Origin: Paramacrobiotus metropolitanus
Taxonomy: Eukaryota; Tardigrada; Eutardigrada; Parachela; Macrobiotidae
Direction: 5' to 3'
Assembly: GCF_019649055.1 (NCBI RefSeq)
Contig: NW_026570250.1
Location: 1,054,001 to 1,118,000 of the forward strand
Length of the DNA stretch: 64,000 bases
Positions within the stretch are counted from its first letter, which is position 1. Every line of letters starts with the position of its first letter. The notes under the pieces were generated by a model. That model was not told the origin of the DNA, ran no database searches, and was given only the letters and a program-made list of their open reading frames with translations. A program made the position numbers and the translations under genes. This document shows, piece by piece, positions 1-11,336 of this stretch.

Positions 1-1526
1 TGGAACGGTACATCAAACTCCCTGCACAGTTGATTTTATGTAGTTAGTTATAAGTCATGGTATATTCCATGTCATCCAAATTAACAAAATATTAAAGTGG
101 CATATTAGACCAGTTTACTAGTTACATAAAAGTAATACCGGATATCGATTATATTTTCGATAGGGTCACTTCGGGAATCCTGTACATAATCCAAATCCAA
201 ACCACCCAGAAAATTTAAATTGGCCTCTCCGTACGTATTTGTGCTAGCATTATGGCGATTGCGATTTCTTGTAATTTTCGGCATCAGCTCCTTGCGAACT
301 TTCATCAAATCACTGACATTAAGGAACGAAAGTTTGATGTATTTTTGCTGGAGACCGCTAAGGTGATTCAACTGGAAGGCAAACACAAAGACTGCTGAAG
401 ATTCGACACCCACGAACAGTCACATAACAAAACTACTACTGCATGTAAAAAGTTAAATTGTAGCGTAATTCAAGCGAGCACAATTAAAGTATCGAAGGTA
501 TTCCAAGTTTGTTACTTGTTGGCTGAAAAGCATGAAATTTTCAAATTTCAGCATTCGCAGATGAGGCTTTTTAGTATTTAGCTTTTAAAAAGCGGACTAC
601 CAATATTCTCGACATTTTGGCGTTTTGAAAAATGAAAAATAATTTGTTCTGAGGCATGCCCGTAAAAGTCTTCTGTGCGACCTACCAATTCGAGATCCTC
701 CTTTTTCACCACATCAACCGATGTTATCAAATGACTGAACTTTCGCTGCAGATACGTGCATGTTTCCACTTCACAATCCCTTTTTGTCTTGATAAAAAAG
801 TATGGATGGTACGGCATGCCAACCTTCAAAAAAACAGCAAATACGTTATTCTCTACATATTACTGCAGTTATTATGTCGTCCAAACTCCTAAATCATTCT
901 AAAAATATTTTAACTGCATGCATTTAGAGACATTGTCGGTTATCCCAGCCGCAAATCAGCAGTGCATTTATACTGCACTAAAATCAGCTGCATGCTCACC
1001 TTGAAACGCTCGTTCAGCTCGTCAACGAAGAAGTAATCCACGACAGCAGTCAGCTTTTTGGTTTCCTCATTTAATACTTCGTTCTGGCAGAAAACCAGGT
1101 AATTAGACGGCACAAAGCAACCGATTAATACTGCGCTTACGGAATGCATGTTGAGGAGATATCCAGTTCGCACTTCTGGTTCTCTGTAGCGCTCAAAACC
1201 AAATTTTGCGTCCAGTTCATCTTGCTTCAGAGCACGAGCAAGACGATGGTCGTCACTGTCACCAGCAAAATCACTGGCTCTAAAAACCAAGGACAAACTG
1301 ATAACGCCGTTCAGTTCATTTTACTGCTCATTGGAATGATCGGCATTCTGATGTAAATATCAAATATGGTCTAAAAAATGTGCCACCGTAACTTCGGATA
1401 CGACCAAGCATTCAAGTGATTCATTTCAGCTCACTTCAAAACGGAGGGTTCTTCTGGAAGATCCACAAACTCCTGCTCGACATCCTCATCATGAGCGTCC
1501 TCGTTATCGCTGTCCCGTTCATCCAT
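1..1526 (-). CDS. POLE: DNA polymerase epsilon catalytic subunit, N-terminal exons (partial)
   Basis: Catalytic subunit of leading-strand replicative DNA polymerase epsilon, a nuclear B-family polymerase. Six minus-strand exons can be read: 1435-1526 (start codon at 1526), 1141-1279, 1000-1083, 686-823, 139-371 and 1-21 (cut by the window edge). All introns are GT-AG and all phases join in frame; one intron is 57 nt. The first exon is acidic (begins [10 protein letters not shown]). The next ones give [64 protein letters not shown] and ENIIDIREFDVPF, which follow the conserved N-terminal region of POLE in order, ahead of the exonuclease domain. The exonuclease and polymerase domains lie outside the window. 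Identification rests on family knowledge and is strong; only the acidic first exon is an inferred start. Confidence 0.9.
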
Positions 1527-2197
1527 TGTATATTACACCACAAGGAGAAAATGCTGTACAAGATGCTTGTTGATAGTGGTGTCCAGTGAATCTGCTCCAC
1601 TGTTTTGCAGTCAAAGCATAATTTCAAAACGGGCAGGAGTCAGGACCCATCATAATAATAGCTACCATTCACTGTGATTCACAATAAATTCCAGGATCCC
1701 TAATACGTTCGACCAAAAACCCTCCGTATAAAGGAGAAAGAATGTGTGACAAGTCTTAATATTATTTACTGTATTAACAACACTCCTCAAAACCGCAGGA
1801 TGCTACAAAGCAACAGGAAGAACTGGAAACAATAATTAAAATATAAGTAATAAGAAGTTTTAAAATTGAAAAATATTCGAATACAATAAAACCATCGCGC
1901 TCCTGTATGTTGGGCGGGATGTTTATTTATTGAAAGCAATTCGGCCGAAAATAACTCGAAGAGAAATCGTACGGGAACCGATTGCCCCGAACTGCTTTAC
2001 ACAAGGACCTGCATAATTGCATTGCACATACGCTTTAATACCGCTTCCGCAGTGTGGCTTCTACTTTTGCTGCTGAATCAGAATTTTTTGAAAGCTCATA
2101 ATAAGTCAAAAGTTTCGCACTTAAGTACAAAAAACATCCCATTTTCTGCGAGTTCGTTGGATTTTGAATTCTGATTTTGTTCAACGATTCAGACGCC
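1527..2197. other. Intergenic region between divergent genes
   Basis: About 670 bp between the POLE start (minus) and the start of the next gene (plus). The genes are head-to-head, so both promoters should lie here. I see AT-rich sequence without a convincing TATA box or repeat. Confidence 0.4.
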
Positions 2198-2550
2198 ATG
2201 GGAGACCCAAATGTCACCCGGGACGCTGCCAATTTTGCCATCGTTGTACTGATTAACCAGCCGATTGCATATCACGGCCCTCAATTTGTGCCTGGCCTTT
2301 CTCATGTGATATCTCAGCGAGTTGAAATGACTGCCGGGCAGTTTTTAACCGGAATGGGTGAACTCTGGCGCCTGTCGTCTTTCGTCGACGTAAACTCGGG
2401 CATAACGATTGTCAACGGACGTTACCTGCGAGTGGACGGTGGAGAATCTGAAAGATTTGGAAGTGGTAACAATTTATACATCCTGCAGCGAGATAAGGTT
2501 TTCTTGGTCGGAAAACGTGGAATGCTTCCGGGATTCGACTCACTGAAAAC
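2198..2550 (+). CDS. Possible profilin-like protein, first exon
   Basis: An open exon of 353 nt starts at ATG 2198 (MGDPNVTRDAANFAIVVLI) and ends at a good donor, GTAAGT at 2551. The order of a buried N-terminal strand segment, a central ...GITIVNGRYLRVDG... segment and ...NNLYILQRDKVFLVGKRG... resembles the actin-monomer-binding fold of profilin in spacing and length (about 120-130 residues). Similarity is weak and I could not place the C-terminal helix with certainty. A candidate continuation after 2598 reads ELVKRWIDRRIK, but its splice phase is unresolved. The gene is head-to-head with POLE. It could instead be an unrelated small cytosolic protein. Confidence 0.35.
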
Positions 2551-3162
2551 GTAAGTGTACCGGAAGCTGTTTTGTTGCTAATCTATTGTCCGCGAGCTTG
2601 TTAAAAGATGGATTGATCGTCGCATTAAGAGTCAAAATGGGCATGACCCAAAGTCGCCAGGCAATCGACAGATAATCACTATTTCAAAATTGGCTTGTAA
2701 CGTGGCTGCATGAAAATGTAGTCTTCCTTTCTTTTCATTCTCTTCCTGTCGCCCAACAAGCATTATTACATTTTGTGCGTTAGGGTACAATCTTAAGCTA
2801 GCAATTAGCATTTGCTTTTAGCATTTTAGGATTGGGTAAATTCAATGCCGATTCAAGAGATATTTAGACATAACCGCTGAAAAGAAAAACTCTTAATATA
2901 TCATTAATATCGTTGTTTATAACCGAAAATTATTCGGAAAATAAATTTCAAAAATTCATTTTTAGTTTCCTAATTTATTTTGTTTTAAGATTACGTAATT
3001 CAAAAACGGCCCAAAACTGTTTGAATTTCAACCCTCCAATTTACGATCATGAAATCGTATTTTTCTTCGCTTTCTCATGAATTTAGTTTTCTGAATTCTG
3101 AATGGAGCGGGCGAGGAATCGTTTGGCAAAGGGAGATTCTAGCAGACGAGGATAAGGGTGCT
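2551..3162. other. Intron or intergenic sequence
   Basis: AT-rich sequence with no supported gene. The 3' end of the upstream gene is probably in the first 150 bp. Confidence 0.3.
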
Positions 3163-4439
3163 ATGACCCCTCAGAGTGCTCCAGGCGCTGGAAGTGGCGG
3201 AAGCGGAGGGGTTAGTAACCGTTATTTGCTTATCTTTGTTAATCTGTTAGTGAATGGGTGTTGTTGGTCGTTCAAAGTGGGAATTTCCTACGTAAAGGTA
3301 CAGACAGCACATACAACTTATGGTTAGCGCAAAGTTGTTGCTATGGGAATATGCACCACACTACGTCGTGAATTTGTGCTTATTCAAATCCGATGTTGAT
3401 TAGCGTTCTGGATATACTTACCGCCGTGATGACGACCGGGATCGTGAAGGATTTTGGCGCCCATGGATCGGAATGGGAAAGAAGGCTGAGGGCCTTAGTG
3501 TGAGTGATTGCTTATGTATAGCGGGAGCGTAATTTCAACAGTGTTTGTTCGATATTGTAATTCCCTAATTATAATCAGTTGTTCGGAAGTTTTTTATTAC
3601 TGTAGTATCACCACGCCCGCACCAGTGCTTACCGAACCGACGACTGCGACTACAGCCGTGACCGTGATTATAACTACAATAATACGACGCGCACCAACAC
3701 TTACGTCCGTAATTATGACGGTGATCTCGGATTAGGCGGACGTCTGGGCACTGACTATCGCGGAGGCTATGGTTACCAGAACACCGGCGAGTACAACGAC
3801 GGCTATGGCAAATACGACGACAGTTTTCATCGTACGTATCACTAGCTGTACTGATTTTGAAATATGGAAAATGAAAATATATTGTTCAGCAACTTCAGCT
3901 TTGAATAGGTGGTTTCGAATGTTAAAGCTTTCTGGCGATAATTATAATAATTTTAAACAAAGTCTATTTAAGACTGATAACTTTTCCGGCCACCGTTGGC
4001 GTTTACTGATTTTACTAAATTTTTTGTTAAGTACTCGCCCGTAAAATCTGGGCTGGTGGCTGCATTTTTTTTATTTTTTATGACCAAGTTTTGTTTATTG
4101 TTTTGAAGGTGACGATCGCGGATGGTCCAGCTCTACTATGACGAACCGCTATGATGGAAACCGCTACACAATTGGAGAGAAAATGATGGATGGTGGCTAT
4201 TTCAACAGCAGTGCCAACAACTGGGATCGTCCAACGAACGGCGGAGCCGGCATCCGAGATCGTGACAATATTCGCGGTAAGCAGGTTTAGAATGGTATAC
4301 ATCGGAAGATTATTACCAAGGTCAAGCGAATATTATTTTCGTAAATTGTAAGTAGCTAACTGTACTACGAAAGGCGTCGGGATCAAGATTTTTATTGCTG
4401 CCTCTTATTTGCAGGTTATTCTCATATCAACATCAACTG
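3163..4439 (+). CDS. Tyr/Arg/Gly/Asp/Asn-rich protein, putative multi-exon gene
   Basis: Unrecognised protein assembled from GT-AG exons whose phases agree: 3163-3210 (begins MTPQSAPGAGSGGSGG), 3404-3499, 3606-3831, 4109-4276 and a 25-nt microexon 4415-4439. The product is low-complexity: a Gly/Ser start, then RRDDDRDRE, then long stretches rich in Tyr, Arg, Asn, Gly and Asp (for example RDRDYNYNNTTR and GYGYQNTGEYNDGYGKYDD). Such composition is common in RNA-binding, condensate-forming proteins and in some extracellular proteins; no folded domain is visible. The gene probably continues past 4439. Function is not assigned; the exon chain is supported mainly by splice phase and codon pattern. 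Confidence 0.5.
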
Positions 4440-5223
4440 GTAAATTCTCTTTTCCTGTGAATCATCCGGAAGTGTTTGATTTTCTCATGTTTGGTTAATT
4501 CGATTTTGCGATAGTCATTTTTTAACTTCTCGTGCATCAGCGTTTGGTAGAAAGCCGAATGGACCGAGTTTATTGACATTTTTTTTCTGGAACTGTTTAG
4601 ATTTACCCTGTTTATGTCATGGCTTTTTTATGGTATTGTGGCTTACGCTCATCCTAGTTTTTTGCACCCTGTTGTTTCACCTGCCCTGGAATTCTTGCCA
4701 TAAAATGTGATGAGTGCGTGCACGTGATGCGCTTGCTGCTTTCTGTTTGGTCTGCTGGCTGTTTTGCTGTATCCTTGTTTGTTTCACGTACCCGGTACTA
4801 ATCGACCGTGCGCGAATATGTACTTGCAGCGCCGTTTTAATTTATAATTCGAGGAAGCGAAATTCTCGTTCGCATATTCATTCTGTTATTTTAAATTTAT
4901 CACTGATATTTAGGAACAGTCACACATCAGTCCAAAAATTGAGGAAAGTGTGGATATTTGTAGGAAGTGGAGAGTTTTCATATGTATTCCAAATGTTTTC
5001 TGTTACGCTCGCGTTGTTTGTACTTTAATTTTTTATGGTGTATTCGTAACTGGGCAGCATCAGCAGTTCTGCAGGTTGTGTATCATGTATTAATGAATTA
5101 TTAATGAATAAGTTTTTGCTGTGCTGGCACAGGAAACACAGGTGTATTGGATTGGTGATGTATCTGCAGCAGCCTAGCAAATATCTAACTTGGTTAAATC
5201 GTCTAACCATGGTCCGCTTACAG
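4440..5223. other. Intron or intergenic sequence
   Basis: No supported exon seen. It may be an intron joining the Tyr/Arg-rich exons to the exons after 5224, but the phase of the microexon does not fit the next candidate exon directly. Confidence 0.3.
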
Positions 5224-6778
5224 GCCGACCGAAAGGTCACGCTGTTGCTGGCGATACGGCAGAAGCAGTCGTTAATAAGGGAACGGCGCTGCATATTCTG
5301 ACTGCAGAAGTGATCACTTTACTGAATTTCTCCCCTAATTATCGCCTGAATCTAATTCGTTTTCCTGCAAGTTACCATCAAATGTTCAAGAAGCAGCTAA
5401 CGCTGCGAAAATATGGATGGACCAAGCAGTGGATTTAATTACTACGCTGCCGGAAATTTTGGAAGTATGCGAAATATTTTTTTATTTTAATAACTGAAAT
5501 CCTGGCTTCTTCCTTATCGTCCACATTTTACAGGTAATTAAGATTGGACAAGATCGTTTCATCCAGCTGACACTGGAGAAGCGTCGCGAAGATTTCGAAG
5601 TTTGGCCGAACGCTTGCTGGACGAAAGCAAGAATACGGGCTTCAGGAAATCCGTCAAATTTTTAGCGAGACGTTTCGACCGGGAAAGAAGCTGATGTTTG
5701 ATGATTATGGATGTGCGAGCTGGGATGACCTTGTTTTCAACTTCAGCGATATTTTCCAGGTATTATATCTATAGCATAATTTTAACTTCTGGCCTGATGA
5801 ATTAGTTCTTTCTACACATTTTGTAGCACAGAATCAATGGCGTATCAACGAAATGCGCGAAATTGCAGTTTAATAACTGCCTATAAATCTTAGTCAGTGG
5901 CCAGTGCGTGTCATCACATTCGGATTGCATATCATAGGTCATGATTTATTTATCCTAAGAATTTTAATGTCACTAACGGATAAATCAAAATAAGCCTAAT
6001 TTACTAAACGATTATGGAAATTACTACCGGTACTTATTTGTGTACATGGGAAACCCGGCACAGAAGACTCAGACCATAAGGCAAAGTACAGTAAAAAAAT
6101 CACACCTAAAAAATCAAAAACAGTCAAAAACTTGATCCCTAGGTTCTTGTGCAGCCGAATGGAAACTGGAGTGTGCGCATTAAGCCAGCCCAGCCTATCC
6201 CCGTGGATAGCCCGCCTGCTTCTACCGGTCCGTCATCTTCGGCATCCGACGCAGCAGCCAATACTAAGCTAACCAAGAATCAGCGTCGTGCCCAACGAAA
6301 ACTGGAAAAAAAGGCTGCGGAGGTGGCTGCTGCTGCCAAAACGGATGCTGCACCGGAAGATGACAGCACGGGTGTTAGTGACCAGGAAGCGTCGGCTTCG
6401 ACGGCATCCAACGTCAAACTCACACACAAACAGGCAAACAAGCTTCGTCAACAACAGTATTTGGAAAGAAAACGAGCTATGGAAGCTGCTACCAAGGAGG
6501 GGAAGACGGAAGACGCTGGCACACGTGCCAATGATCAGAAAGCGTCGACTTCGACGGCATCCGACACAGCAGCCGCCAAACTAGCTAAGAAAGAGCGTCG
6601 TCGCCAGCGAAAACTGGAGAAAAAAGCGGCGAAGGCCTCTGCTGCCGAAAAGGAAGCTGTATCGGAAGACGCCAGTCCGGTTGTCAGTGACCGAGAAGCG
6701 TCGACGGCGGAAGTGCCTGTTGCTGTTCCGGCTCGTCCAGTGGTCGTCTCCACGCGGTTGGCTATGAATTTTGGATAG
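5224..6778 (+). CDS. Putative multi-exon gene with Lys/Ala-rich C-terminus
   Basis: Unrecognised. Candidate exons follow acceptors at 5224 (reads RPKGHAVAGDTAEAVVNKG), at about 5397 (AANAAKIWMDQAVDLITTLP, ending in donor gtatgc), at about 5534 (starts VIKIGQDRFIQLTLEKR and ends FDDYGCASWDDLVFNFSDIF before gtatta; its reading frame is not continuous), and a clear last exon 6143-6778. The last exon begins LVQPNGNWSVRIKP and ends with three repeats of a basic motif (NQRRAQRKLEKKAA, QQYLERKRAM, ERRRQRKLEKKAAK) separated by Ala/Ser/Asp-rich linkers, closing with TRLAMNFG and TAG. The tail looks disordered and possibly nuclear or RNA-associated. The exon chain before 6143 is uncertain and may belong to the preceding gene. 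Confidence 0.45.
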
Positions 6779-7445
6779 ATCATACATCCGGTATCGCATA
6801 ATTATGGTTATTATGTATTTGTATCCCTCTTTATTGCAGTTATCATATTTTGGTGGATTTGAACTGATTAATTTTTTTCATAATTTTCCATGAACTTTTA
6901 GGCTCTCTTTCTTCTACGTGAAAGTGGCAGTATCTGACACTAATTATAGTACCATCCACTGTACCAGCCCTTTTTTAATGTTTTATGGTTGTAGATTGTA
7001 ATGGTTTTATTGGGAAGGGTCTTCCGTAATAATTGTCACGCATTTTTTTCGGCTAGTAATTGTGCTTCCTCCATGGTTTTTTTTTGTGGTTGTATTGTTT
7101 CTGTAGTATTCTATTAAATCGATGCATAATTTGTTATGCCATTGTCGGCCAGTTGAAATGTCTACGCCATGTACTGCTTAAAATTTCAAAGTGCGCCAAA
7201 CACTTGTACTCGTATATATCTGTAGATAATATTACTTATTCGTTTTACAAAATTGGAGAACTCGTACAAATTATAAACCCTGGTCAAAGTATATACCACA
7301 TACGTATGTGGCACAACCGAATATGCCGATAATGTTATGCCTAACAAAATAACACTTTGCTTAAAATCAATAACGTGACCCAAAGAAACTACTGTATTAT
7401 CTGAAAACAAAAATTTAAGTACATCGTAGTATCGTAGTTTCAATA
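6779..7445. other. Intergenic, AT-rich
   Basis: Between the plus-strand gene ending at 6778 and the minus-strand peptidase ending at 7446, so the two genes converge. No feature seen beyond AT-rich DNA. Confidence 0.4.
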
Positions 7446-8105
7446 CTACAAATTAAAACTCTGCGCGCCGCACTTGTTTAATCCAACATGGATATGATCC
7501 GTGTGCGGATTTAGCCCGTTGTAGGAGCGGGTTCCCCCTTTCGTCCAGATCTGACGATTAAAAATAATCTCCTGTATCCCATTCTGACAGGCAATGCTTT
7601 TCAAATGATTAACAACGGCCATCCATGGATAAGTTACTCAGAAATCCACCGCGCGACCTTCACCGTGCAACGACACCGTGCTGCCTCCACGGACATTCCG
7701 GCAGTTAAAGATTTCCGTTCTACCGCTAAATTTATTCTTCAAATACGATGCCAAATTTTTTGCGCCCGGTGTGGCGCCGGAAGTGCACTGTGTGGCGCGG
7801 TTGGCATCACATCCACAACCTCCCGAAGCGCTTCCGGTTCCGCTTCCGCTGCTTCCATGAATGACCGCCCATGTATTTGCACCGACGATCCCGTCGGCTT
7901 CCTCATGCCGGCGCTGGAAGGCTTTCACTGCGGCTTGTGTACTTTGCCCGAAAATCCCGTCGGCACTGGTTCCCACCTTACGCTGGACCTCCTTGACGCA
8001 GTCACCTTTACTACCAACTTGCAGCTTTTGCGAGCATTGTGCTGACAGTACTGCTGCTGGCAGTAAACCTGCGATGAAAAATAAAAGCTTTACGTTCTGA
8101 AACAT
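7446..8105 (-). pseudogene. Secreted peptidoglycan-binding / M15-type peptidase with in-frame TGA
   Basis: Start codon at 8105. A signal peptide (MFQNVKLLFFIAGLLPAAVLS) leads to a PG_binding_1 domain (LQVGSKGDCVKEVQRKVG, DGIFGQSTQAAVKAFQ, DGIVGANTWAVI), a Gly/Ser linker, and a zinc peptidase domain of the M15/VanY type: HGEGRAVD supplies the first His and Asp, and DHIHVG the final His. These folds cleave or bind bacterial wall peptides, so a digestive or antibacterial secreted enzyme of bacterial origin is likely. Reading stops at TGA 7638-7640, directly after GRAVDF, yet the same frame then stays open for 63 codons through VTYPWMAVVNHLKS and the DHIHVG motif to TAG at 7446. One nonsense change, or readthrough, separates the two zinc-ligand halves. 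The gene is intronless. A Helitron end lies 42 bp upstream of the start codon. Confidence 0.75.
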
Positions 8106-8146
8106 AGTCGAATCATCGAATGGGAATGCAGATAGCGTAATATTTA

Positions 8147-8177
8147 CTAGCAACGACCGCGGCGCTACGCGCCGCGG
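8147..8177 (-). other. Helitron 1 3' terminal hairpin and CTAG
   Basis: CTAG at 8147-8150, then on the plus strand a six-base spacer and a 9-bp stem CCGCGGCGC / GCGCCGCGG with a 3-nt loop (8157-8177). This is the expected rolling-circle terminator. Confidence 0.85.
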
Positions 8178-8189
8178 TATCCACCGAAG

Positions 8190-8505
8190 GTTGCGGTGCC
8201 GCCTTTACACTTGTGTGGTTACAGTCGCGTGGTAACGCTGCGCTGCTAACTTTCGCGCGCTTGCGTTATATCCCTTAGTCTCGCTTGGTTAAGTTACGCC
8301 GCTAATTCTCGCTTGCTCTCGTTACGCCGCTCAAACTTTTGTGATCGCGTTACATCGCTTGCTCTATTGTGGTTACGTTACGCCGGTTACAGTGGCAATT
8401 CGCATGCGCACGGTACGCCGCCTACTCCCGCTTGGTTACTATACATCGCATCCTCTTCTGTGCTCACCTTATGCCGCTTACTCTCTTGTGGTTACGTTAT
8501 GCCGC
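8190..8505. repeat. Minisatellite A, left part in Helitron 1
   Basis: Degenerate 28-30-bp units of the type ttgtggttacgttacgccgc with variable spacers. The array stops at the Polinton insertion and resumes at 17211. Removing 8506-17210 restores a normal repeat unit. Confidence 0.8.
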
Positions 8506-8543
8506 ACTACTATAGACGGCTGTATAGGCGCTTTTCCCACGGT
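8506..8543 (+). repeat. Polinton left terminal inverted repeat
   Basis: 38 bp identical to the reverse complement of 17167-17204, flanked outside by TGCCGC. Confidence 0.9.
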
Positions 8544-9916
8544 GTGACCTCGTGGGAACCGGCTGCCGTGACCTTTGTTCCGACGTAACTGCATACAAGA
8601 TAGCCGGCATAAATTACGGACTGATATACATAAGAACCTAATAAAGATATTAATTGAAATTATTAGCACATTGTAATAAGCCAAATTAACATTCTTGTTA
8701 AGTAAATTATAGTTTATGTTCAAAAAGTTTTACTGTATTCGTGCACGTGCTAACTAGATATTAGCAAATTAAAATCAGTATAGTAAATTTTACTATTATT
8801 ACACTTATTTCAAAAACAGAAATTTAATTAAATATTATTTCTTTGTAAACAGCGCAATTCCACACAGTTGTCCGCGATGTATGCTGCGCTGACAACGGCT
8901 GCACCGGCTAATTAATATGCCGCAATACGGTAAAAATTGTGACATACCATTTGGCCAAGCACGATACAGCTCAGTGCTTCCAGTTGGATTCACTTTTGGC
9001 GGTCTCTTTGAAAACTGTTAAATTGTATCAACAAACAGTTACATTAATATTTATCTTCATTGTGATGTCAGGAAAGAGAAGGCGGATGTGTAGCAAGCAA
9101 CAGGTTAAAACCCACTGCAGGCTTATCAGTTCGTCATTTCAAGAATTGCTACATAGTGCCAGTTTTCAAGTCAGTTATACGAGGAATCGCTGTTCGAAAT
9201 TATTTTCACTAAGTGGATATCCTTCGAACGTCGGACATTATGGCGGATAGCATTCAAGGTCAGACTAAATTAAATTACCATTATGTAATGTTTATACGAA
9301 GTATCATCGAAAGGACTATTGGAAAGTAAAATATTTTTGAATTAAGAAAGATTTCTTCTCTTAAAAATCTGTTCTATTAAAATTCTGAAATTTCGAATTA
9401 GGACTACATTAATTTACTGAAAATCTGTATATATATACTGAAAATTCAATTATTATTACTTTTGTAAAATTTTAACAAATGAAACAAGCTGCAACGACTC
9501 CCAAATACGTTGTGCCAATCTGATACAACGCCCCCCCCCTTACGTTATGCCAAACCTGGTGCAACCTGGCTGCCGCCGGACAGCGTGAGTGCGGAACCTG
9601 CCTGGCCGTGTCGGGGACGTGGATTATGTCACTAATCCATCGGTCTACCGCTGCCGGCATCGCGTATATGCGCCTGGAAAACTGTGCATCGGGTCTTAAC
9701 GTTACGCAGAAGCAAAACAGCCATGGGTGAAAATACGGCATATTCCGGATGGTGGTGTCAGAGAAATGCGTGAACTCCGCAAGGTCATCAGCAGCCTGTC
9801 GTACAGGTTAGTCAGTTACTGTGGCTTATTGAGAAAAATGTTTATTTGTATCAACGATACATATTTCCGGCTGGAAATTTTTCAAAGTCAACGCTACTTG
9901 TACAACAAGGTTGTAT
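8544..9916. other. Polinton left interior, no clear gene
   Basis: Mostly AT-rich. A GC-richer stretch at about 9520-9810 contains a C9 run (9529-9538) and an exon-like segment reading VKIRHIPDGGVREMRELRKV before a donor at about 9808. I do not recognise it. Confidence 0.35.
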
Positions 9917-10077
9917 TCATTACTGCATGTGCGTTGGTTAGTTGTATCTGTACAAATCACGCACACATCTATACAACTAAGGCACTTCTGCAATTCCCGT
10001 TGGCTGGCCAGCGCTACTTGTATAGATGTATACGTATTCTGTACACATACAACTATCCAATGCACATGCAATAATAG
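9917..10077. repeat. Imperfect fold-back repeat inside the Polinton
   Basis: About 60 bp (9917-9977; includes tgcatgtgcgttggttag) recurs inverted at 10017-10077 (includes ctatccaatgcacatgca), with a loop of about 40 nt. It could fold as a long RNA hairpin or be a small MITE. No target duplication is clear. Confidence 0.6.
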
Positions 10078-10448
10078 TGCAGGTGCATGTAAGTATCATT
10101 TGCTAATCGGATCGGATATTACAGTTAGAACGACATCCGATGACGGAGCGCATTCTGTTATCAGCCGGTGGTGATTCATGGGTGAGTGCAAATGTGCGAG
10201 TCTGTGGTCCAAGCAGCAATAATGCATGACTGCATGCACGTAGTTCAGTTTATCAAAACAAACAAACTGCACGGACCACCGGAAACGAACTCGTATCGCT
10301 ATCGTAAAACCATATGTTACAAGATGCAGTATTGTCTTCCTGAATAATACAAAATTGTAATTATTTCAAGTACTGTATAATGGTTTCGCAATTATATAAA
10401 TTATCATGAATTCCTTTCGATTATTTCTTGTTTGAATTTTTGTCTTAG

Positions 10449-10639
10449 GTCTTGTGATAAACGGTCAGCCATGTGATCCAGAGAAGGTGATCATGCAATG
10501 CGCATCTACCCGAAAAGAACGGATCTTCTGTAATGGAAGCGGATGTAGCGGCATTAGTCTGTTGGGCGGGAAGTGTCTGGCTCTGCATCTGGGCAGTATT
10601 CTGGCGCAACGGGAAGCGTTTTTGGCCGAGCACATGTTG
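10449..10639 (+). other. Putative orphan exon inside the Polinton
   Basis: 191 nt between a good acceptor (tttgtcttag) and donor (gtaagt). It is open, GC-richer than its surroundings, reads LVINGQPCDPEKVIMQCAST and continues to FLAEHML. No family is recognised. It may belong to the same captured host segment as the TBL2 exons downstream. Confidence 0.35.
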
Positions 10640-11336
10640 GTAAGTCTGGCACATTAATTTTTGTTTCCTCAACCCACAAGTTGTATGGCACAGTAATATT
10701 TGTGTACGCTTTTAGCGATTGCACTGCGGTTGATCATGATTGAGTGCCATTGTATACTTGGTGCCGGTTTGGTCAAGCACCATTTGTAAGCGCCTGTTCG
10801 TTTGTAGGTGAACTATTTATTGAAGTTTGATCTTTTTTTTAATTGAGTGCAACCATGACCGCTATACAGATACAGCGAACTGCAGTTCGTTTGTGATACC
10901 TTGCACGGTTGCATACGTAGTTTTCGGTCTTATCAATTTATTGGCAATATATTCGCTGAGTTTAACTCGTGAATGTAATGCATGACGGTTCGTTTTATTT
11001 TTTTATTTCTTGTAGAATTTTTTTTGATGTTTTGATTTTTATTCTCTAAAATAGCTCGCATAAATCTTTTTCTGAAATTTTGAAAAATTTCTTTATATAA
11101 TATTGTAGTTAATGTTTTAAAGTCTAATTTATCGTTGCAACATTTAATTAGATTTTTTCGGGAAGGTCAAAAGGGTTGTTTATAAAATAGCGGTGGAATT
11201 GCATAGCAGTCTGTCTGGTCATGACATATTTATATCCACTTCCCGGGTGAAGTAATCAATAAACTGATTTTTCTACCTGCGTTTGCCTGTGATCTTGCTA
11301 TTTGATCTGCGTGCTTAGTGAGCGTTTCCTTGGCAG

